DNA of 64,000 bases from JAGWBD01 sp965220615. Its GTDB lineage: Bacteria > Chloroflexota > Anaerolineae > Aggregatilineales > Phototrophicaceae. Position numbers and translations under genes: made by a program. Positions 1 through 8,111 of this stretch are shown here, one piece after another. The stretch covers positions 558,001 to 622,000 of the forward strand of contig CBDCQL010000002.1 in the NCBI GenBank assembly GCA_965220615.1. The letters are read 5' to 3'. Position 1 is the stretch's first letter, and every line of letters starts with the position of its first letter. Under the pieces are notes generated by a model. The model made no database searches, was not told the DNA's origin, and saw nothing but the letters and a program-made list of their open reading frames with translations.

Positions 1-498
1 GTTGAATTCGGCGGCGGGCGATACGTTGCCGACCGACCAGGCCGTGCCCCCCATCACCACGCAACGACTGACCATGCCGACGATCTCCGGCGCGCGCGCC
101 AACGCCAGGGCGACGTTGGTCAGAGGCCCGAGAGTTACAAGCACGATACCCGGGTTATCGCGGATCGTGTTGACCAGGGCATCGACGGCGTGGCCCCCGG
201 CTGCCTGGGCCTGGGGCGGCGGGTAGTTCATGTTGCCCATGCCGTCAAGGCCGTGAAACCAGTCCGCGCGCGCATTGGAACGCAGCAGCGGCTGGTCGGC
301 GCCGGCATAGACGGGCACGTCGTTGCGACCGCAAAACTCCATCGTGGTGAGGGCGTTGCGCACGCCCTGCGCCACGTCCACGTTGCCAGAGACGATGGTC
401 AACGCGCGTATGTCTACGTCCGGGGCCCGCAGGGCCATGATCAGGGCCACGGCGTCATCCGAGGCGGTGTCGGTGTCGATCAGAAAGCTGCGGGTCAT
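1..498 (-). CDS. Nucleoside hydrolase (inosine/uridine-preferring family), partial
   Basis: The first 166 codons are present; the gene continues past the left edge. The N-terminus carries the family calcium-binding signature DTDTASDDA (residues 8-16), followed by LTIVSGNVD and PVYAGADQPL. VTLGPLTNVALALARAPE and VVMGGTAW near the cut are also family segments. The family hydrolyses the N-glycosidic bond of ribonucleosides in the cytosol for purine/pyrimidine salvage. ATG at 498 is the natural start because DTDxxxDDA normally begins within 10-15 residues of the N-terminus. Substrate preference cannot be told from this half. Confidence 0.93.
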   Translation of the reverse strand, partial: MTRSFLIDTDTASDDAVALIMALRAPDVDIRALTIVSGNVDVAQGVRNALTTMEFCGRNDVPVYAGADQPLLRSNARADWFHGLDGMGNMNYPPPQAQAAGGHAVDALVNTIRDNPGIVLVTLGPLTNVALALARAPEIVGMVSRCVVMGGTAWSVGNVSPAAEFN

Positions 499-529
499 CT
501 CAGGCTCCTGTAATGTACAGCGACCGGCA

Positions 530-1237
530 TTACAGGTCGCGAATGCTGAAGGTCACGAAGTCACTTGCAGGAACGCCATTGATTTCGAGGCGAACGCTCC
601 AGTTTCCGGCGACGAAGGGCAGGTCGCTTTGTTCAATGTAAAACCAGATGCAATTACCGTTGATTGGCGCACCCGGACGCCACTCCAGCAGGGATTCGCG
701 TCCCGAGATGACGAAGCGCGCCGCGATCTGCGTGTTTGCCCGAATGTTCCAGGCCGTGGCGACGACATAGATGCGCTCGGCGTTGGCCCTGAAGTCGAAC
801 TGAGGCTGACTGGCGCAATCATTGTCGCGAACGGAGGCCGCCATCACGATGTCCGTAAAACGCGCCTGTTCGGAAAACTGCAGGGGCAGTTCCGTGGCAA
901 CTGGAACGGTCGGGGCGGAGCTTACGTTATCCGGCAGCGGAAAGGGTGTGCCAGTGGGGCCGCTGATGCTGCCAGGGAAAGGAGTGCCCCTGGCGCTCAG
1001 GGTGGCATCCAGTTCCTGACGTTGGCGGCGGGCAAATTCGACGCGTGTGGCCATGTAATCGAGCGTAACTTCAAGGCGCTCGGCGCCGACGGTGGCAGTT
1101 TCCCGCAGGGCAGATATCTGGGTCTCCAGGTTGAGTCCGCGTGCGACCAAAGTGAGTTCGACGTTATTCTGGCGCTGGCAAGCCGTCAGCAGGGCGAAGG
1201 TAACAAACAAAAACGGCAGGGAAACGTGAAGCCGCAC
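530..1237 (-). CDS. Putative lipoprotein of unknown function
   Basis: A 235-residue protein with a basic start, a hydrophobic stretch (residues 7-17) and a lipobox LLTAC with Cys20 as the predicted lipidation site. It is therefore probably anchored to the outer face of the membrane. Residues 25-80 are helical and charged, possibly a short coiled coil (ALRETATVGAERLEVTLDY). A Pro/Thr-rich linker (about 85-115) follows, then a C-terminal beta-rich domain with two cysteines (in NDCASQ and GNCIWF). I do not recognise the C-terminal domain; it might be a carbohydrate- or ligand-binding sandwich. It ends 31 nt upstream of the nucleoside hydrolase start on the same strand, so the two may be co-transcribed. 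Confidence 0.75.
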   Translation of the reverse strand: MRLHVSLPFLFVTFALLTACQRQNNVELTLVARGLNLETQISALRETATVGAERLEVTLDYMATRVEFARRQRQELDATLSARGTPFPGSISGPTGTPFPLPDNVSSAPTVPVATELPLQFSEQARFTDIVMAASVRDNDCASQPQFDFRANAERIYVVATAWNIRANTQIAARFVISGRESLLEWRPGAPINGNCIWFYIEQSDLPFVAGNWSVRLEINGVPASDFVTFSIRDL

Positions 1238-1258
1238 GGGACCTCCAGGTACACAAGA

Positions 1259-1280
1259 CCGCCCGAAACGCTACGGGCGG
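1259..1280 (-). terminator. Hairpin just past the tmRNA 3' end
   Basis: A perfect 7-bp GC stem, CCGCCCG / CGGGCGG, with an 8-nt loop lies 8 nt downstream of the tmRNA 3' end in its direction of transcription. The stretch after it (TCTTGTGT on the minus strand) is only weakly T-rich, so this is a possible rather than a textbook terminator. Confidence 0.4.
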
Positions 1281-1287
1281 CCTGGAG

Positions 1288-1674
1288 TGGAGGTGAGCGG
1301 AATCGAACCGCTGTCCAGAAGATTCAACCCTGTGCTTCTACAGGCATAGTTGGCTCTTCATTCTCGTCTGCGCATTGCCTGGCCAACCCGGTCTTGTGCA
1401 GACCAGCCGATCACTCTTTGCCTCCGCCTTATCGGCGTCAACGGAGACGCACTTCACCTTTGGTGACGCCCGCCGGACCGTCCGGGTGAAGACGGGCGGG
1501 GCGAACGGCCAGCCTCGCAAGGCTGGCTACGCTACTCATCGCCTAAGCGGCGATGGGCAGCGCGATGGGATTGTAATCGTCGGCAGTTGTATGCCTTGCC
1601 CGTTTTAACGCAGTCCCGGGCGCTGCGGCCTGCAACACAGAACCAGCCTCCCCTGTCGAAGCCATGTCACCCCC
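1288..1674 (-). ncRNA. ssrA: tmRNA (SsrA), tag ADDYNPIALPIAA
   Basis: Both ends pair as a tRNA-like acceptor: 5' GGGGGUG with 3' CACCUCC plus discriminator A. The T-arm AGCGG-TTCGATT-CCGCT lies at 1295-1312. The 5' domain holds the conserved GGCTTCGACAGGG-type segment near 1650-1660. The tag reading frame is visible at 1546-1584: GCC resume codon, then ADDYNPIALPIAA, and TAG at 1543-1545. The C-terminal Ala-Ala and ALPIAA core are typical of ClpXP-directed tags. It rescues stalled ribosomes by trans-translation. The 3' CCA is not encoded. It is a one-piece tmRNA, not permuted. Confidence 0.95.
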
Positions 1675-1721
1675 CATGGCGCTCAGGATAACACGGGATT
1701 AACGAGCTGTCCAGCAGGGCC

Positions 1722-2756
1722 TCAGCTCGCGCCGCTGCGGGCGCGCAGGGCTGCCGTCAGGGCCGGCACGATTTCGTAGAGGTCGCCGACCAGACCGTAA
1801 TGCGCCAGGCGAAAGATGGGCGCGTCAGAATCGCGGTTGATGGCGACGATAGTTTTGCTGCTGCGCATACCGGCCTGGTGTTGAATGGCGCCGGAGATTC
1901 CGCAGGCGATATACAGATCGGGACTCACGACCTTGCCTGTCTGGCCCACCTGATGGGCGTAGTCAATGTAGCCCGCGTCCACCGCTGCACGGCTGGCGCC
2001 TATCGCCGCCCCGAGTTCGGATGCCAACGGCGTCAAGGTATGCTCGAAGCCATGTTGCGCCTTCCAGACCGCGCCGTCGGGCGCGTCGGCCGGTGGCTGC
2101 GCCGGATTGGCGGACATGCCGCGCCCGCCGGACACAATGATGGCGGCGTCGCCAAGGCTGACCTCGCCTGCCGCGGGAGTGACCTCCGCGACTTTGGTGG
2201 CAATGCCGTCCTCGCCGAGGACCGGTACTACAGCGGTGACGGGGGTGTCCGCATCCTCTCGCGGTGCAGCGGGCGGAAAGGCGCGGGCGCGCAGGCAAAG
2301 GTACTGCGTCTGCGACGGCGACCCCTGCGCGGTCTCTGACAGCTTGCCGGCGTAGACGGGTCGAGTGACGCGCAAGGCACCGTCCGACTGCGCCACGATC
2401 CCGCTGACTTCGGTCAGCAGGCTGGCGCCGAGGTCGGATGCCGAGGAGGCCAGCAGCTCCCGCCCCCGGATTGTGCCGGGCGCCAGCAAGGCATGGGGAC
2501 GCCGGTCCCGGACCAGTTGGGTCAGCAGGGCGGCGCAGGGCTCGAGGCGCAGATTTGTCAGTGTCTCGTCCTCGCAGACCAGCGCCTCGTCCGCCGCCAT
2601 GTCCCTGGCGATGGCGCCGGCATCCTCACCGAAGACCAGCGCCACAAGGGGCAATTTCAGTTCGGAGGCAAGGGCCGCAGCTGCGCCCAGCGCTTCCTGG
2701 CTGAGCGGAATGGCGGATCCCGAATCAGTCTCGATCCAGACAAAGATGGCGCTCAC
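1722..2756 (-). CDS. etfA: Electron transfer flavoprotein, alpha subunit
   Basis: EtfA/FixB binds FAD with EtfB and passes electrons from acyl-CoA dehydrogenases to the quinone pool via ETF:quinone oxidoreductase. The C-terminal FAD domain (about residues 200-340) has the family pattern, including VSGGRGM, the GQTGKVVSPDLYIACGIS region and ending in GDLYEIVPAL. The N-terminal half is the Rossmann-like domain. Length (344) is near the usual 310-330. The start is GTG within a GTGA overlap with the etfB stop, which implies translational coupling. An acyl-CoA dehydrogenase lies three genes upstream on the same strand, which fits a beta-oxidation electron path. Confidence 0.96.
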   Translation of the reverse strand: MSAIFVWIETDSGSAIPLSQEALGAAAALASELKLPLVALVFGEDAGAIARDMAADEALVCEDETLTNLRLEPCAALLTQLVRDRRPHALLAPGTIRGRELLASSASDLGASLLTEVSGIVAQSDGALRVTRPVYAGKLSETAQGSPSQTQYLCLRARAFPPAAPREDADTPVTAVVPVLGEDGIATKVAEVTPAAGEVSLGDAAIIVSGGRGMSANPAQPPADAPDGAVWKAQHGFEHTLTPLASELGAAIGASRAAVDAGYIDYAHQVGQTGKVVSPDLYIACGISGAIQHQAGMRSSKTIVAINRDSDAPIFRLAHYGLVGDLYEIVPALTAALRARSGAS

Positions 2757-3532
2757 AGGACCTGCTCCTTCTCAAGACGTTCGATCAGCGCGCCGGCTTG
2801 CTCCGCCGGCGTACCGGACAGCAGTTCGGCTTCGGCCACGCGTTGGGGCGGTTCCTCCAGTTTGAGTTGCCGCGTCAGCGGATTCGGCAACTCAAGCTTC
2901 AGGTCTGCCAGTGACCACAGCGGAATGCTTGCGCGGGAAGCGCGGCGGATGCCCATAAAGGAGGGATAGCGGGGTTCGTTGATGTCCTTAAGCACGCTGA
3001 TGACGGCCGGAAGCCGACAGTCGAGCAGCTGTCTTCCCTGTTCCAGCGAGCGTTCCACGCGCAGCCTGCCGCCCGCGGCATCCAGTTCAAGAATGCGGGA
3101 AACAGCGCCGATGAAGGGCCAGTCAAGCAGTCTGGCCGCCTGGATCTGGTGCTGGTCGCTGCCCACGTCGACGGCTTCCTTGCCAAAGATGATCAGGTCG
3201 ACATTGTCCAGCTTGCGGATGGCCGCCGACGCCGCGGTCGCCCAGCCAATGCTGTCCGCTGCCGCAAGCACCGGATCGTCAATGCGCAGGGCCGCGTTGA
3301 CCCCCATGGCCAGGGCCTGGCGCAAGGCTTCCTCATGCACTTCCGGGCCAATGGCGATGACAGTAGCTGTTCCTCCCCGGTCCTCCGCCTGGGCGATGCT
3401 CTCTTCCAGCGAGTATTCATCCCAGGGGTTGACGACCATGGCGGCGTCTCCCTGGCTGACAGAACCGTCGGCGTCGACGGTCAGCCGCGCCGCCGTGTCC
3501 GGCGTACTGCGGGTGAAAGTGACGATGTGCAA
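2753..3532 (-). CDS. etfB: Electron transfer flavoprotein, beta subunit
   Basis: EtfB/FixA supplies the AMP-binding subunit of the ETF heterodimer. Recognisable family segments are NPWDEYSLEE (about 36-45), GKEAVDVGSDQHQIQAARLLDWP and the EPRYPSFMGIRRA-type segment near 190-205. At 259 residues it is full length. The start is TTG at 3532, preceded by a strong AGGAGGT Shine-Dalgarno 6 nt upstream; no in-frame ATG fits better. It overlaps etfA by 4 nt. A 75-nt gap separates it from the pentapeptide-repeat gene upstream, so it may have its own promoter or belong to the longer run beginning at the acyl-CoA dehydrogenase. Confidence 0.96.
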   Translation of the reverse strand: MHIVTFTRSTPDTAARLTVDADGSVSQGDAAMVVNPWDEYSLEESIAQAEDRGGTATVIAIGPEVHEEALRQALAMGVNAALRIDDPVLAAADSIGWATAASAAIRKLDNVDLIIFGKEAVDVGSDQHQIQAARLLDWPFIGAVSRILELDAAGGRLRVERSLEQGRQLLDCRLPAVISVLKDINEPRYPSFMGIRRASRASIPLWSLADLKLELPNPLTRQLKLEEPPQRVAEAELLSGTPAEQAGALIERLEKEQVL

Positions 3533-3607
3533 GGACGCACCTCCTGTTTCGTGGCTGCCACCAGTTTAACGTGACCGGCATGCATGCTGAAGAAATGTAC
3601 CAGAGTG

Positions 3608-4138
3608 TCAATCGTTCATTCGAGTGTAGGTGTCTCTGCGCACTGCGCGCAGGTTTGCGCCATCCAGCAGGGCCCCGGCAAGATTCGCGCCCCGCAGGTC
3701 CGCCCGCCACAGGTTGGCGGCGCGCAGGTCGGCATTCTGCAGGTCTGCACCGCGCATATCGGCGGCCGCCAGATGGGCGCTGCGCAGTTCGGCCCTCCGC
3801 AAACTGGCGTCGATCAGCAGGACGTCGCAAAGGTTGGCGTATAACAGGCAGGCTTCGTCCAGAATGGCGTTGGACAGATCGGCCGCGTGAAAATAAGCGC
3901 CATCAAGTCTTGCGGCGCGCAGGTCAATGCCTTTCAGACTGGCGCGGGCCAGACGTGCCTGCTGCCACTGCGCGTCCTTGATGGCGAGGCCGCAAAGGGT
4001 GCCGTCCTGTGTCCAGCCCCTGGCCTGCATGCGCCGCAGGGCCTGAAGCGCGGCGTCGTTGTCGGGGGCCTGCAGGTCCCTGAGTGTGGCCTGCCTGCTG
4101 CGCAGCAGGCGATCCAGCGGTTCACGTAGCGCTTTCAT
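3608..4138 (-). CDS. Pentapeptide-repeat protein
   Basis: A 176-residue protein. Residues 1-50 are a helical lead. From about 70 to 165 there are continuous A(D/N)LxX pentapeptides (for example LDGAYFHAADLSNAILDEA, later ADLQNADLRAANLWRADLRGANLAGA), which form a right-handed quadrilateral beta-helix. Family members range from gyrase-protecting DNA mimics to scaffolds; nothing here fixes the role. The start ATG overlaps the stop of the SGNH-fold gene (ATGA), so the two are translationally coupled. Its place between acyl-CoA dehydrogenase and etfBA is unusual, and a function with ETF is not implied by sequence. Confidence 0.85.
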   Translation of the reverse strand: MKALREPLDRLLRSRQATLRDLQAPDNDAALQALRRMQARGWTQDGTLCGLAIKDAQWQQARLARASLKGIDLRAARLDGAYFHAADLSNAILDEACLLYANLCDVLLIDASLRRAELRSAHLAAADMRGADLQNADLRAANLWRADLRGANLAGALLDGANLRAVRRDTYTRMND

Positions 4139-4821
4139 CCGGGCAATCCCTGCTCGCGCAGGAAGTCCACGATAGCCTGCGCCATGACTTTGGCAGCGTC
4201 GGGCGTGGGGTGCAGGCCGTCACAACTGTAGTTGAACTGGCCGCGTCGCCGCAGTAGCTCGTAGTCCGGTGCGCGCCATTGCCAGCTCCAGGCGCGAAGC
4301 AGCCAGGTCAACTGCAAGGGAGGTCGTGACGGGATGCCTGCAGGCGTCATGCGCTGCTGCAAGTCCAGGTGGGGCACTTGCAGTTCGTCACAGAGCTGCC
4401 GCGTAGCCGAGTTGACTTCTTCCAGGGCGGCGACCAGTGGCGGACGATACTCTGCGGGTGGCGTGGCGACCCAGGTGTTGATGTCGTGACGCCCGAGTAT
4501 TTCCAGAATGGCGCGAAGGTTTTCACGGCAGGCAATCGTCGAGAGGCGACCGCCGCGCAGGCCCTTTCGCCAGCGGTACCAGGGGCGCAGGGCAGCTTCG
4601 CTCTGGCTGATGGCGTCGTGCAGCCCGGCCATGATGAAGACCGCGTCCGGGCCATGGGCCAGCACGTCCGTCTCCACGCGTTGGTAGAGGTTGAGGCTGG
4701 TATCCCCAAAGCGGCCCCGCAGGACGAATCTGTGCCCGCGCAGACCGGTTGCGACCTCTTCGACGATGTCCGCGCCAGGAAGTCCCTGCAGCAATTCATC
4801 ACCGTAAAAGACAATCTTCAC
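4135..4821 (-). CDS. SGNH/GDSL-fold protein with altered catalytic residues
   Basis: A 228-residue single-domain protein with the block order of SGNH hydrolases. Block I reads FYGDELLQG (residues 5-13), where the nucleophile Ser of GDS is Glu9. Block II is GRFGDTSLN. Block III reads MAGLHD instead of GxND. Block V is CDGLHPT with Asp and His retained. If the alignment is right, the usual Ser nucleophile and the Asn oxyanion residue are both missing, so ordinary esterase activity is doubtful. There is no signal peptide, so it is probably cytosolic. It starts 13 nt after the acyl-CoA dehydrogenase stop and overlaps the pentapeptide gene by 4 nt. Possible roles are a pseudoenzyme or binding protein, or a variant using other residues. 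Confidence 0.75.
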   Translation of the reverse strand: MKIVFYGDELLQGLPGADIVEEVATGLRGHRFVLRGRFGDTSLNLYQRVETDVLAHGPDAVFIMAGLHDAISQSEAALRPWYRWRKGLRGGRLSTIACRENLRAILEILGRHDINTWVATPPAEYRPPLVAALEEVNSATRQLCDELQVPHLDLQQRMTPAGIPSRPPLQLTWLLRAWSWQWRAPDYELLRRRGQFNYSCDGLHPTPDAAKVMAQAIVDFLREQGLPG

Positions 4822-4834
4822 GGGCCATCATCCA

Positions 4835-6055
4835 TCAGGGCGCGACGTCGTCACCAAGCCAGAAGTCTTCGTCCCAGGCGGGCAATTCGCAACGCAGGGG
4901 CCTGTCCTGGCGCAGGCCAAGCGCGTAGTCCGCCTGCATCAGCTGGTGTATTTCACTGGTACCTTCGTAAATGGTCGCGCCCTTGCTGTTGCGCAGGTAA
5001 CGCTCGACCGGAAACTCGTCGCTGTAGCCATAGGCACCGTGCAGTTGAACGGCTTCCAGCGCAGCCTTCACGCTGTGATCGGTCGCGTACCACTTGGCCA
5101 GGCCGGTCTCGCGCGTGTTGCGTTGCCCGCGGTTTTTGAGCCAGCCGGCCTGCAACCAGAGCAGGCGGGCGCAGTCGTACCACTGCTGCATGTACGCCAG
5201 CTTTTGCTTGACCAGTTGATGTTGGCCGATCGGCTCGCCGAAACTGCGCCGTTCCCGGGCGTAACGCAGGCTGGCATCCAGACAGGCGCGGAGGAGGCCG
5301 GTCGCGCCGCTGGCAACGGTGTAGCGTCCGTTGTCCAGGCTGGACATGGCGATTTTGAAGCCCTCACCCTCCTCGCCCAGGCGATTCTCGACCGGGACGG
5401 CAACGTCCTGCATGGCGACCCAGCCGGTGGATCCGGCGCGGATGCCAAGTTTGCCATGGATATCGCCCGTAGTTACGCCGGCCATGTCGCGCGTGACCAT
5501 GAATGCTGTCAGCCCCTGTGTCGCCCCGGCATCGGGATCATGCCGGGCCATCACGAGGAAGTTGTCCGCCCTCGTCGCCAGGCTGATCCACATCTTTTCG
5601 CCGTTCAGAATATAGGCATCGCCGTCGCGTCGGGCAGTGGCGCGCAGGGCGGCCACGTCACTGCCGGCCCCCGGTTCGGTGAGGCAAAAGGCGCCGATCT
5701 CATCACCCAGGGCCTGGGGCGTCAACAGGCGTCGTTTTTGCTCGTCGTTGCCCCATTGAAGCAGGGCAAGGCTGTTCAGGCCCATGTGGACCGACATGAT
5801 CACGCGCAGGGAGGTGTCCATGCGCTCCAGTTCCTCGCAGACGAGACCGAGGGTGAGGTAGTCGTAGCCCTGACCGCCGTAGCGCGTCGGCAGACAGATT
5901 CCGAGGATGCCCAGTTCGCCCATGCGTGGGAGCAGGGCAGGATCCATGCGCTGTTCGCGGTCCCAGGTGGCGATGTGCGGCCCGACCTCGCGCTCCACAA
6001 AGTCGCGTACCATGCGCTGCGCCTGCAGGCGCTCTTCACCCAGTTCCAGATTCAT
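4835..6055 (-). CDS. Acyl-CoA dehydrogenase family protein
   Basis: A flavin-dependent acyl-CoA dehydrogenase (about 406 residues) oxidising an acyl-CoA to the enoyl-CoA and handing electrons to ETF, whose genes lie downstream on the same strand. Family signatures present are CLTEPGAGSDVAALR (FAD/substrate loop), the MWISLATRAD segment, RRSFGEPIGQHQLVKQKLA, and the C-terminal LHGAYGYSDEFPVERYLRNSK followed by TIYEGTSEI, where Glu of YEGT is the usual catalytic base. The overall pattern is closest to glutaryl-CoA/short-chain types, but substrate is not assignable. I prefer ATG at 6055 over ATG at 6073, because GGGGA sits 5 nt before it while 6073 has no Shine-Dalgarno. Confidence 0.93.
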   Translation of the reverse strand: MNLELGEERLQAQRMVRDFVEREVGPHIATWDREQRMDPALLPRMGELGILGICLPTRYGGQGYDYLTLGLVCEELERMDTSLRVIMSVHMGLNSLALLQWGNDEQKRRLLTPQALGDEIGAFCLTEPGAGSDVAALRATARRDGDAYILNGEKMWISLATRADNFLVMARHDPDAGATQGLTAFMVTRDMAGVTTGDIHGKLGIRAGSTGWVAMQDVAVPVENRLGEEGEGFKIAMSSLDNGRYTVASGATGLLRACLDASLRYARERRSFGEPIGQHQLVKQKLAYMQQWYDCARLLWLQAGWLKNRGQRNTRETGLAKWYATDHSVKAALEAVQLHGAYGYSDEFPVERYLRNSKGATIYEGTSEIHQLMQADYALGLRQDRPLRCELPAWDEDFWLGDDVAP

Positions 6056-6085
6056 GGTCTTCCCCGAATCCATCAGGACTTGGCC

Positions 6086-6122
6086 AGTATAGCAGTCGCT
6101 GCCCCCGGGCGTCTGCTACAAT
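6086..6122. promoter_or_regulatory. Divergent extended -10 promoters
   Basis: On the minus strand TGC-TATACT reads 6094 to 6086, toward the acyl-CoA dehydrogenase. On the plus strand TGC-TACAAT spans 6114-6122, toward the GNAT gene. Both have the extended -10 TGn element; no convincing -35 hexamers are seen. The two -10 elements are 22 nt apart, so the promoters cover one another's upstream region. Confidence 0.6.
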
Positions 6123-6147
6123 CCCATTTCGTTTTCCTGGGGGAGCC

Positions 6148-6693
6148 ATGACCCTGATTCCCGAGACCCTGGTCATTACGTATCTGGAGATGACCGAGAG
6201 GGAACAGTTCCGCCCGGCCTTCCTTGATTCCGGAGCGTTGGCTGATTGCCGGGTCCTGCCGCTGGAGCCGGTGGACCTGGACTTTTACCTGTTCCTCTAC
6301 GGCGCGGTGGGGAGGCCATGGCGCTGGTTCGGTCGCCTGATTATGGATCGCGGCAAATTGCGCAAGCAACTGGAAAGGCCTGGCGTCTCGGTGGATGTCC
6401 TTTACGTAGCCGGCACGCCGGCGGGCTACATTGAACTGGCTCGCGTCGGCCCGCATACCGAGGTGGCCTACTTTGGTTTGCGCGTGAATTACTTCGGGCG
6501 CGGACTGGGCAAGCATCTACTCAGTCTGGGGTTGCAGCGCGCCTGGGACGATGGCGCCGGCCGCATTTGGGTGAACACCTGCAATCTGGACGGTCCTCAT
6601 GCGCTCACAAACTACCGGAAGCGCGGCTTTCGCATCTACATGGTCGAGGAAGTGCCGATGCCACCCGAGTACGCGGAGGCAGCGCCGGACTAG
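6148..6693 (+). CDS. GNAT family N-acetyltransferase
   Basis: A 181-residue GNAT-fold protein. The acetyl-CoA pyrophosphate-binding motif A is visible at about 108-125 as GLRVNYFGRGLGKHLL (R/QxxGxG/A form). Conserved beta-strand V and motif B follow (IWVNTCNLDGPHALTNYRKRGFRIY), where Asn-Tyr/Phe near the end is typical. It transfers acetyl from acetyl-CoA to an amine; the substrate is unknown. Residues 1-70 lack similarity I can name. ATG at 6148 has GGGGGAG directly upstream. It is monocistronic from its own promoter and followed by 161 nt without a gene. Confidence 0.85.
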   Translation: MTLIPETLVITYLEMTEREQFRPAFLDSGALADCRVLPLEPVDLDFYLFLYGAVGRPWRWFGRLIMDRGKLRKQLERPGVSVDVLYVAGTPAGYIELARVGPHTEVAYFGLRVNYFGRGLGKHLLSLGLQRAWDDGAGRIWVNTCNLDGPHALTNYRKRGFRIYMVEEVPMPPEYAEAAPD

Positions 6694-6854
6694 ACCATTC
6701 AATTTCCGGGACATGGAACGCCCGGAGTAAACGCTCGTTGTGACCAGGTTGAAAGAGGGACAAAAGCGCCCACCTGGCCGCGTCCGGACGGAAGTGTCAA
6801 AGAGTCCCTGCGTCCGGATTCAGCCAGCTGGTGCGTAACCTGGCGCCACCCGCG

Positions 6855-8099
6855 TCAGTAGATCGGCAGGGACGGGTCGATTTCCCGCGACCAGGCGTGG
6901 ATGCCGCCGCTCAGGTTCAGCAATTTGTTTTTGTAGCCCAGGCGCTTCAGGAAGGCGATGGAATCTGCGCTGCGGATGCCGGTGCGGCAGTGCAGCACGA
7001 TGTCCTTGTCATCCGGGATTTCGGCCAGCACCGTTTCCTCGCGTGAACGGACACCGGCCAGCACGTCGTTCATGGCGGCCTCAATCTGCGGCTTGGGAAT
7101 CCGTAGCGTGTCGTCGAGCGCGGCGATCTCCCATTCGATGGGGTTGCGCACGTCCAGCACCAGCAGGTCATCGCCGGCGTCGAGGCGCTCCTTCAGCAAC
7201 GTTGCGCTGATTTCCTCAATGAGATATTCCGCTTCCTGATGCCCGTTTTCCTGACCAAACGTGCTGCGATCATGCGCCGGCATACCGCAGAACTGCTCGT
7301 AGTCGATCAGTTCGACCTGCCCGGGCGGGATGCTGCAGACCGGGCAGGCGATGTCGCGACGTACGCGAATGGTCGTAAAAGTCATTTCCAGTGCGTCATA
7401 AAGGAGCATGCGACCGATCATCGGCTCCCCGATGCCCAGTAACAATTTGATAGCCTCGGTGGCCTGCAGGGTGCCGATCGTGCCCGGCAAGATGCCAAGA
7501 ACCCCGCCTTCGGCGCAGCTGGGGACCAGACCTGGCGGCGGCGGCTCCGGGAACATGCAGCGGTAGCAGGGCCCTTGCTTTGCGTAAAACACGCTCAGTT
7601 GCCCCTCGAAGCGAAAGATGCTGCCGTAGACGTTGGGTTTCCCCAGCTTGACGCAGGCGTCGTTGACCAGATAACGCGTCGGGAAGTTGTCCGTCCCGTC
7701 AATGATGACGTCGTAGGGCTCCATCAGGCGCAAGGCATTGGCCGACGTGAGGGGCTCATTGTAGGTGTCGATTTGCGTGAAGGGGTTGATGTCGCGGATG
7801 CGCGCGGCGGCGCTTTCCAGTTTGCTGGTGCCCAGTGTGCTTTGCCCGTGAATGATTTGCCGTTGCAGATTGCTTTCATCGACGACGTCGTAATCCACCA
7901 GGCCAATCCGACCGGTGCCGGCGGCCGCCAGATAGAGCGCCAGCGGGCTGCCGAGACCGCCGGTGCCAATGAGCAGGATGCTGGACGACTTCAGCAGGCG
8001 CTGCCCCTCGATGCCCACTTCGGGCATGATGATATGGCGGCTGTAGCGCCGTATTTCATCGTTACTCAGCGTGCCGGAATTGCTTACCAGTGCCTGCAT
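6855..8099 (-). CDS. moeB: MoeB/ThiF-type adenylyltransferase with C-terminal rhodanese domain
   Basis: An E1-like enzyme (414 aa) that adenylates the C-terminal glycine of a ubiquitin-like sulfur carrier and then delivers sulfur. The N-terminal MoeB/ThiF domain (about 10-260) has the nucleotide loop GTGGLGSPLALYLAAAG, DGTDNFPTRYLVND, and two Zn Cys pairs CYRCMF and CPVC. The C-terminal rhodanese domain (about 300-414) has an active loop HCRTGIRS whose Cys would carry persulfide. This is the MoeZ/MOCS3 architecture. It starts 12 nt after the sulfur-carrier stop, so the two are surely co-transcribed. With the JAMM peptidase upstream, the context is the CysO- or QbsE-type thiocarboxylate systems more than molybdopterin synthesis, since no moaE or moaA is nearby. 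Confidence 0.94.
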   Translation of the reverse strand: MQALVSNSGTLSNDEIRRYSRHIIMPEVGIEGQRLLKSSSILLIGTGGLGSPLALYLAAAGTGRIGLVDYDVVDESNLQRQIIHGQSTLGTSKLESAAARIRDINPFTQIDTYNEPLTSANALRLMEPYDVIIDGTDNFPTRYLVNDACVKLGKPNVYGSIFRFEGQLSVFYAKQGPCYRCMFPEPPPPGLVPSCAEGGVLGILPGTIGTLQATEAIKLLLGIGEPMIGRMLLYDALEMTFTTIRVRRDIACPVCSIPPGQVELIDYEQFCGMPAHDRSTFGQENGHQEAEYLIEEISATLLKERLDAGDDLLVLDVRNPIEWEIAALDDTLRIPKPQIEAAMNDVLAGVRSREETVLAEIPDDKDIVLHCRTGIRSADSIAFLKRLGYKNKLLNLSGGIHAWSREIDPSLPIY

Positions 8100-8111
8100 G
8101 ATGCCTAACCT

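Noticed and set aside
323..1489. Long plus-strand open frame across the nucleoside hydrolase, lipoprotein and tmRNA
   Set aside because: It is antisense to two clear protein genes and the tmRNA and has no recognisable domain; a GC-rich shadow frame.
4946..6151. 401-codon plus-strand frame opposite the acyl-CoA dehydrogenase
   Set aside because: Antisense to a well-conserved enzyme; no domain; typical GC-rich shadow.
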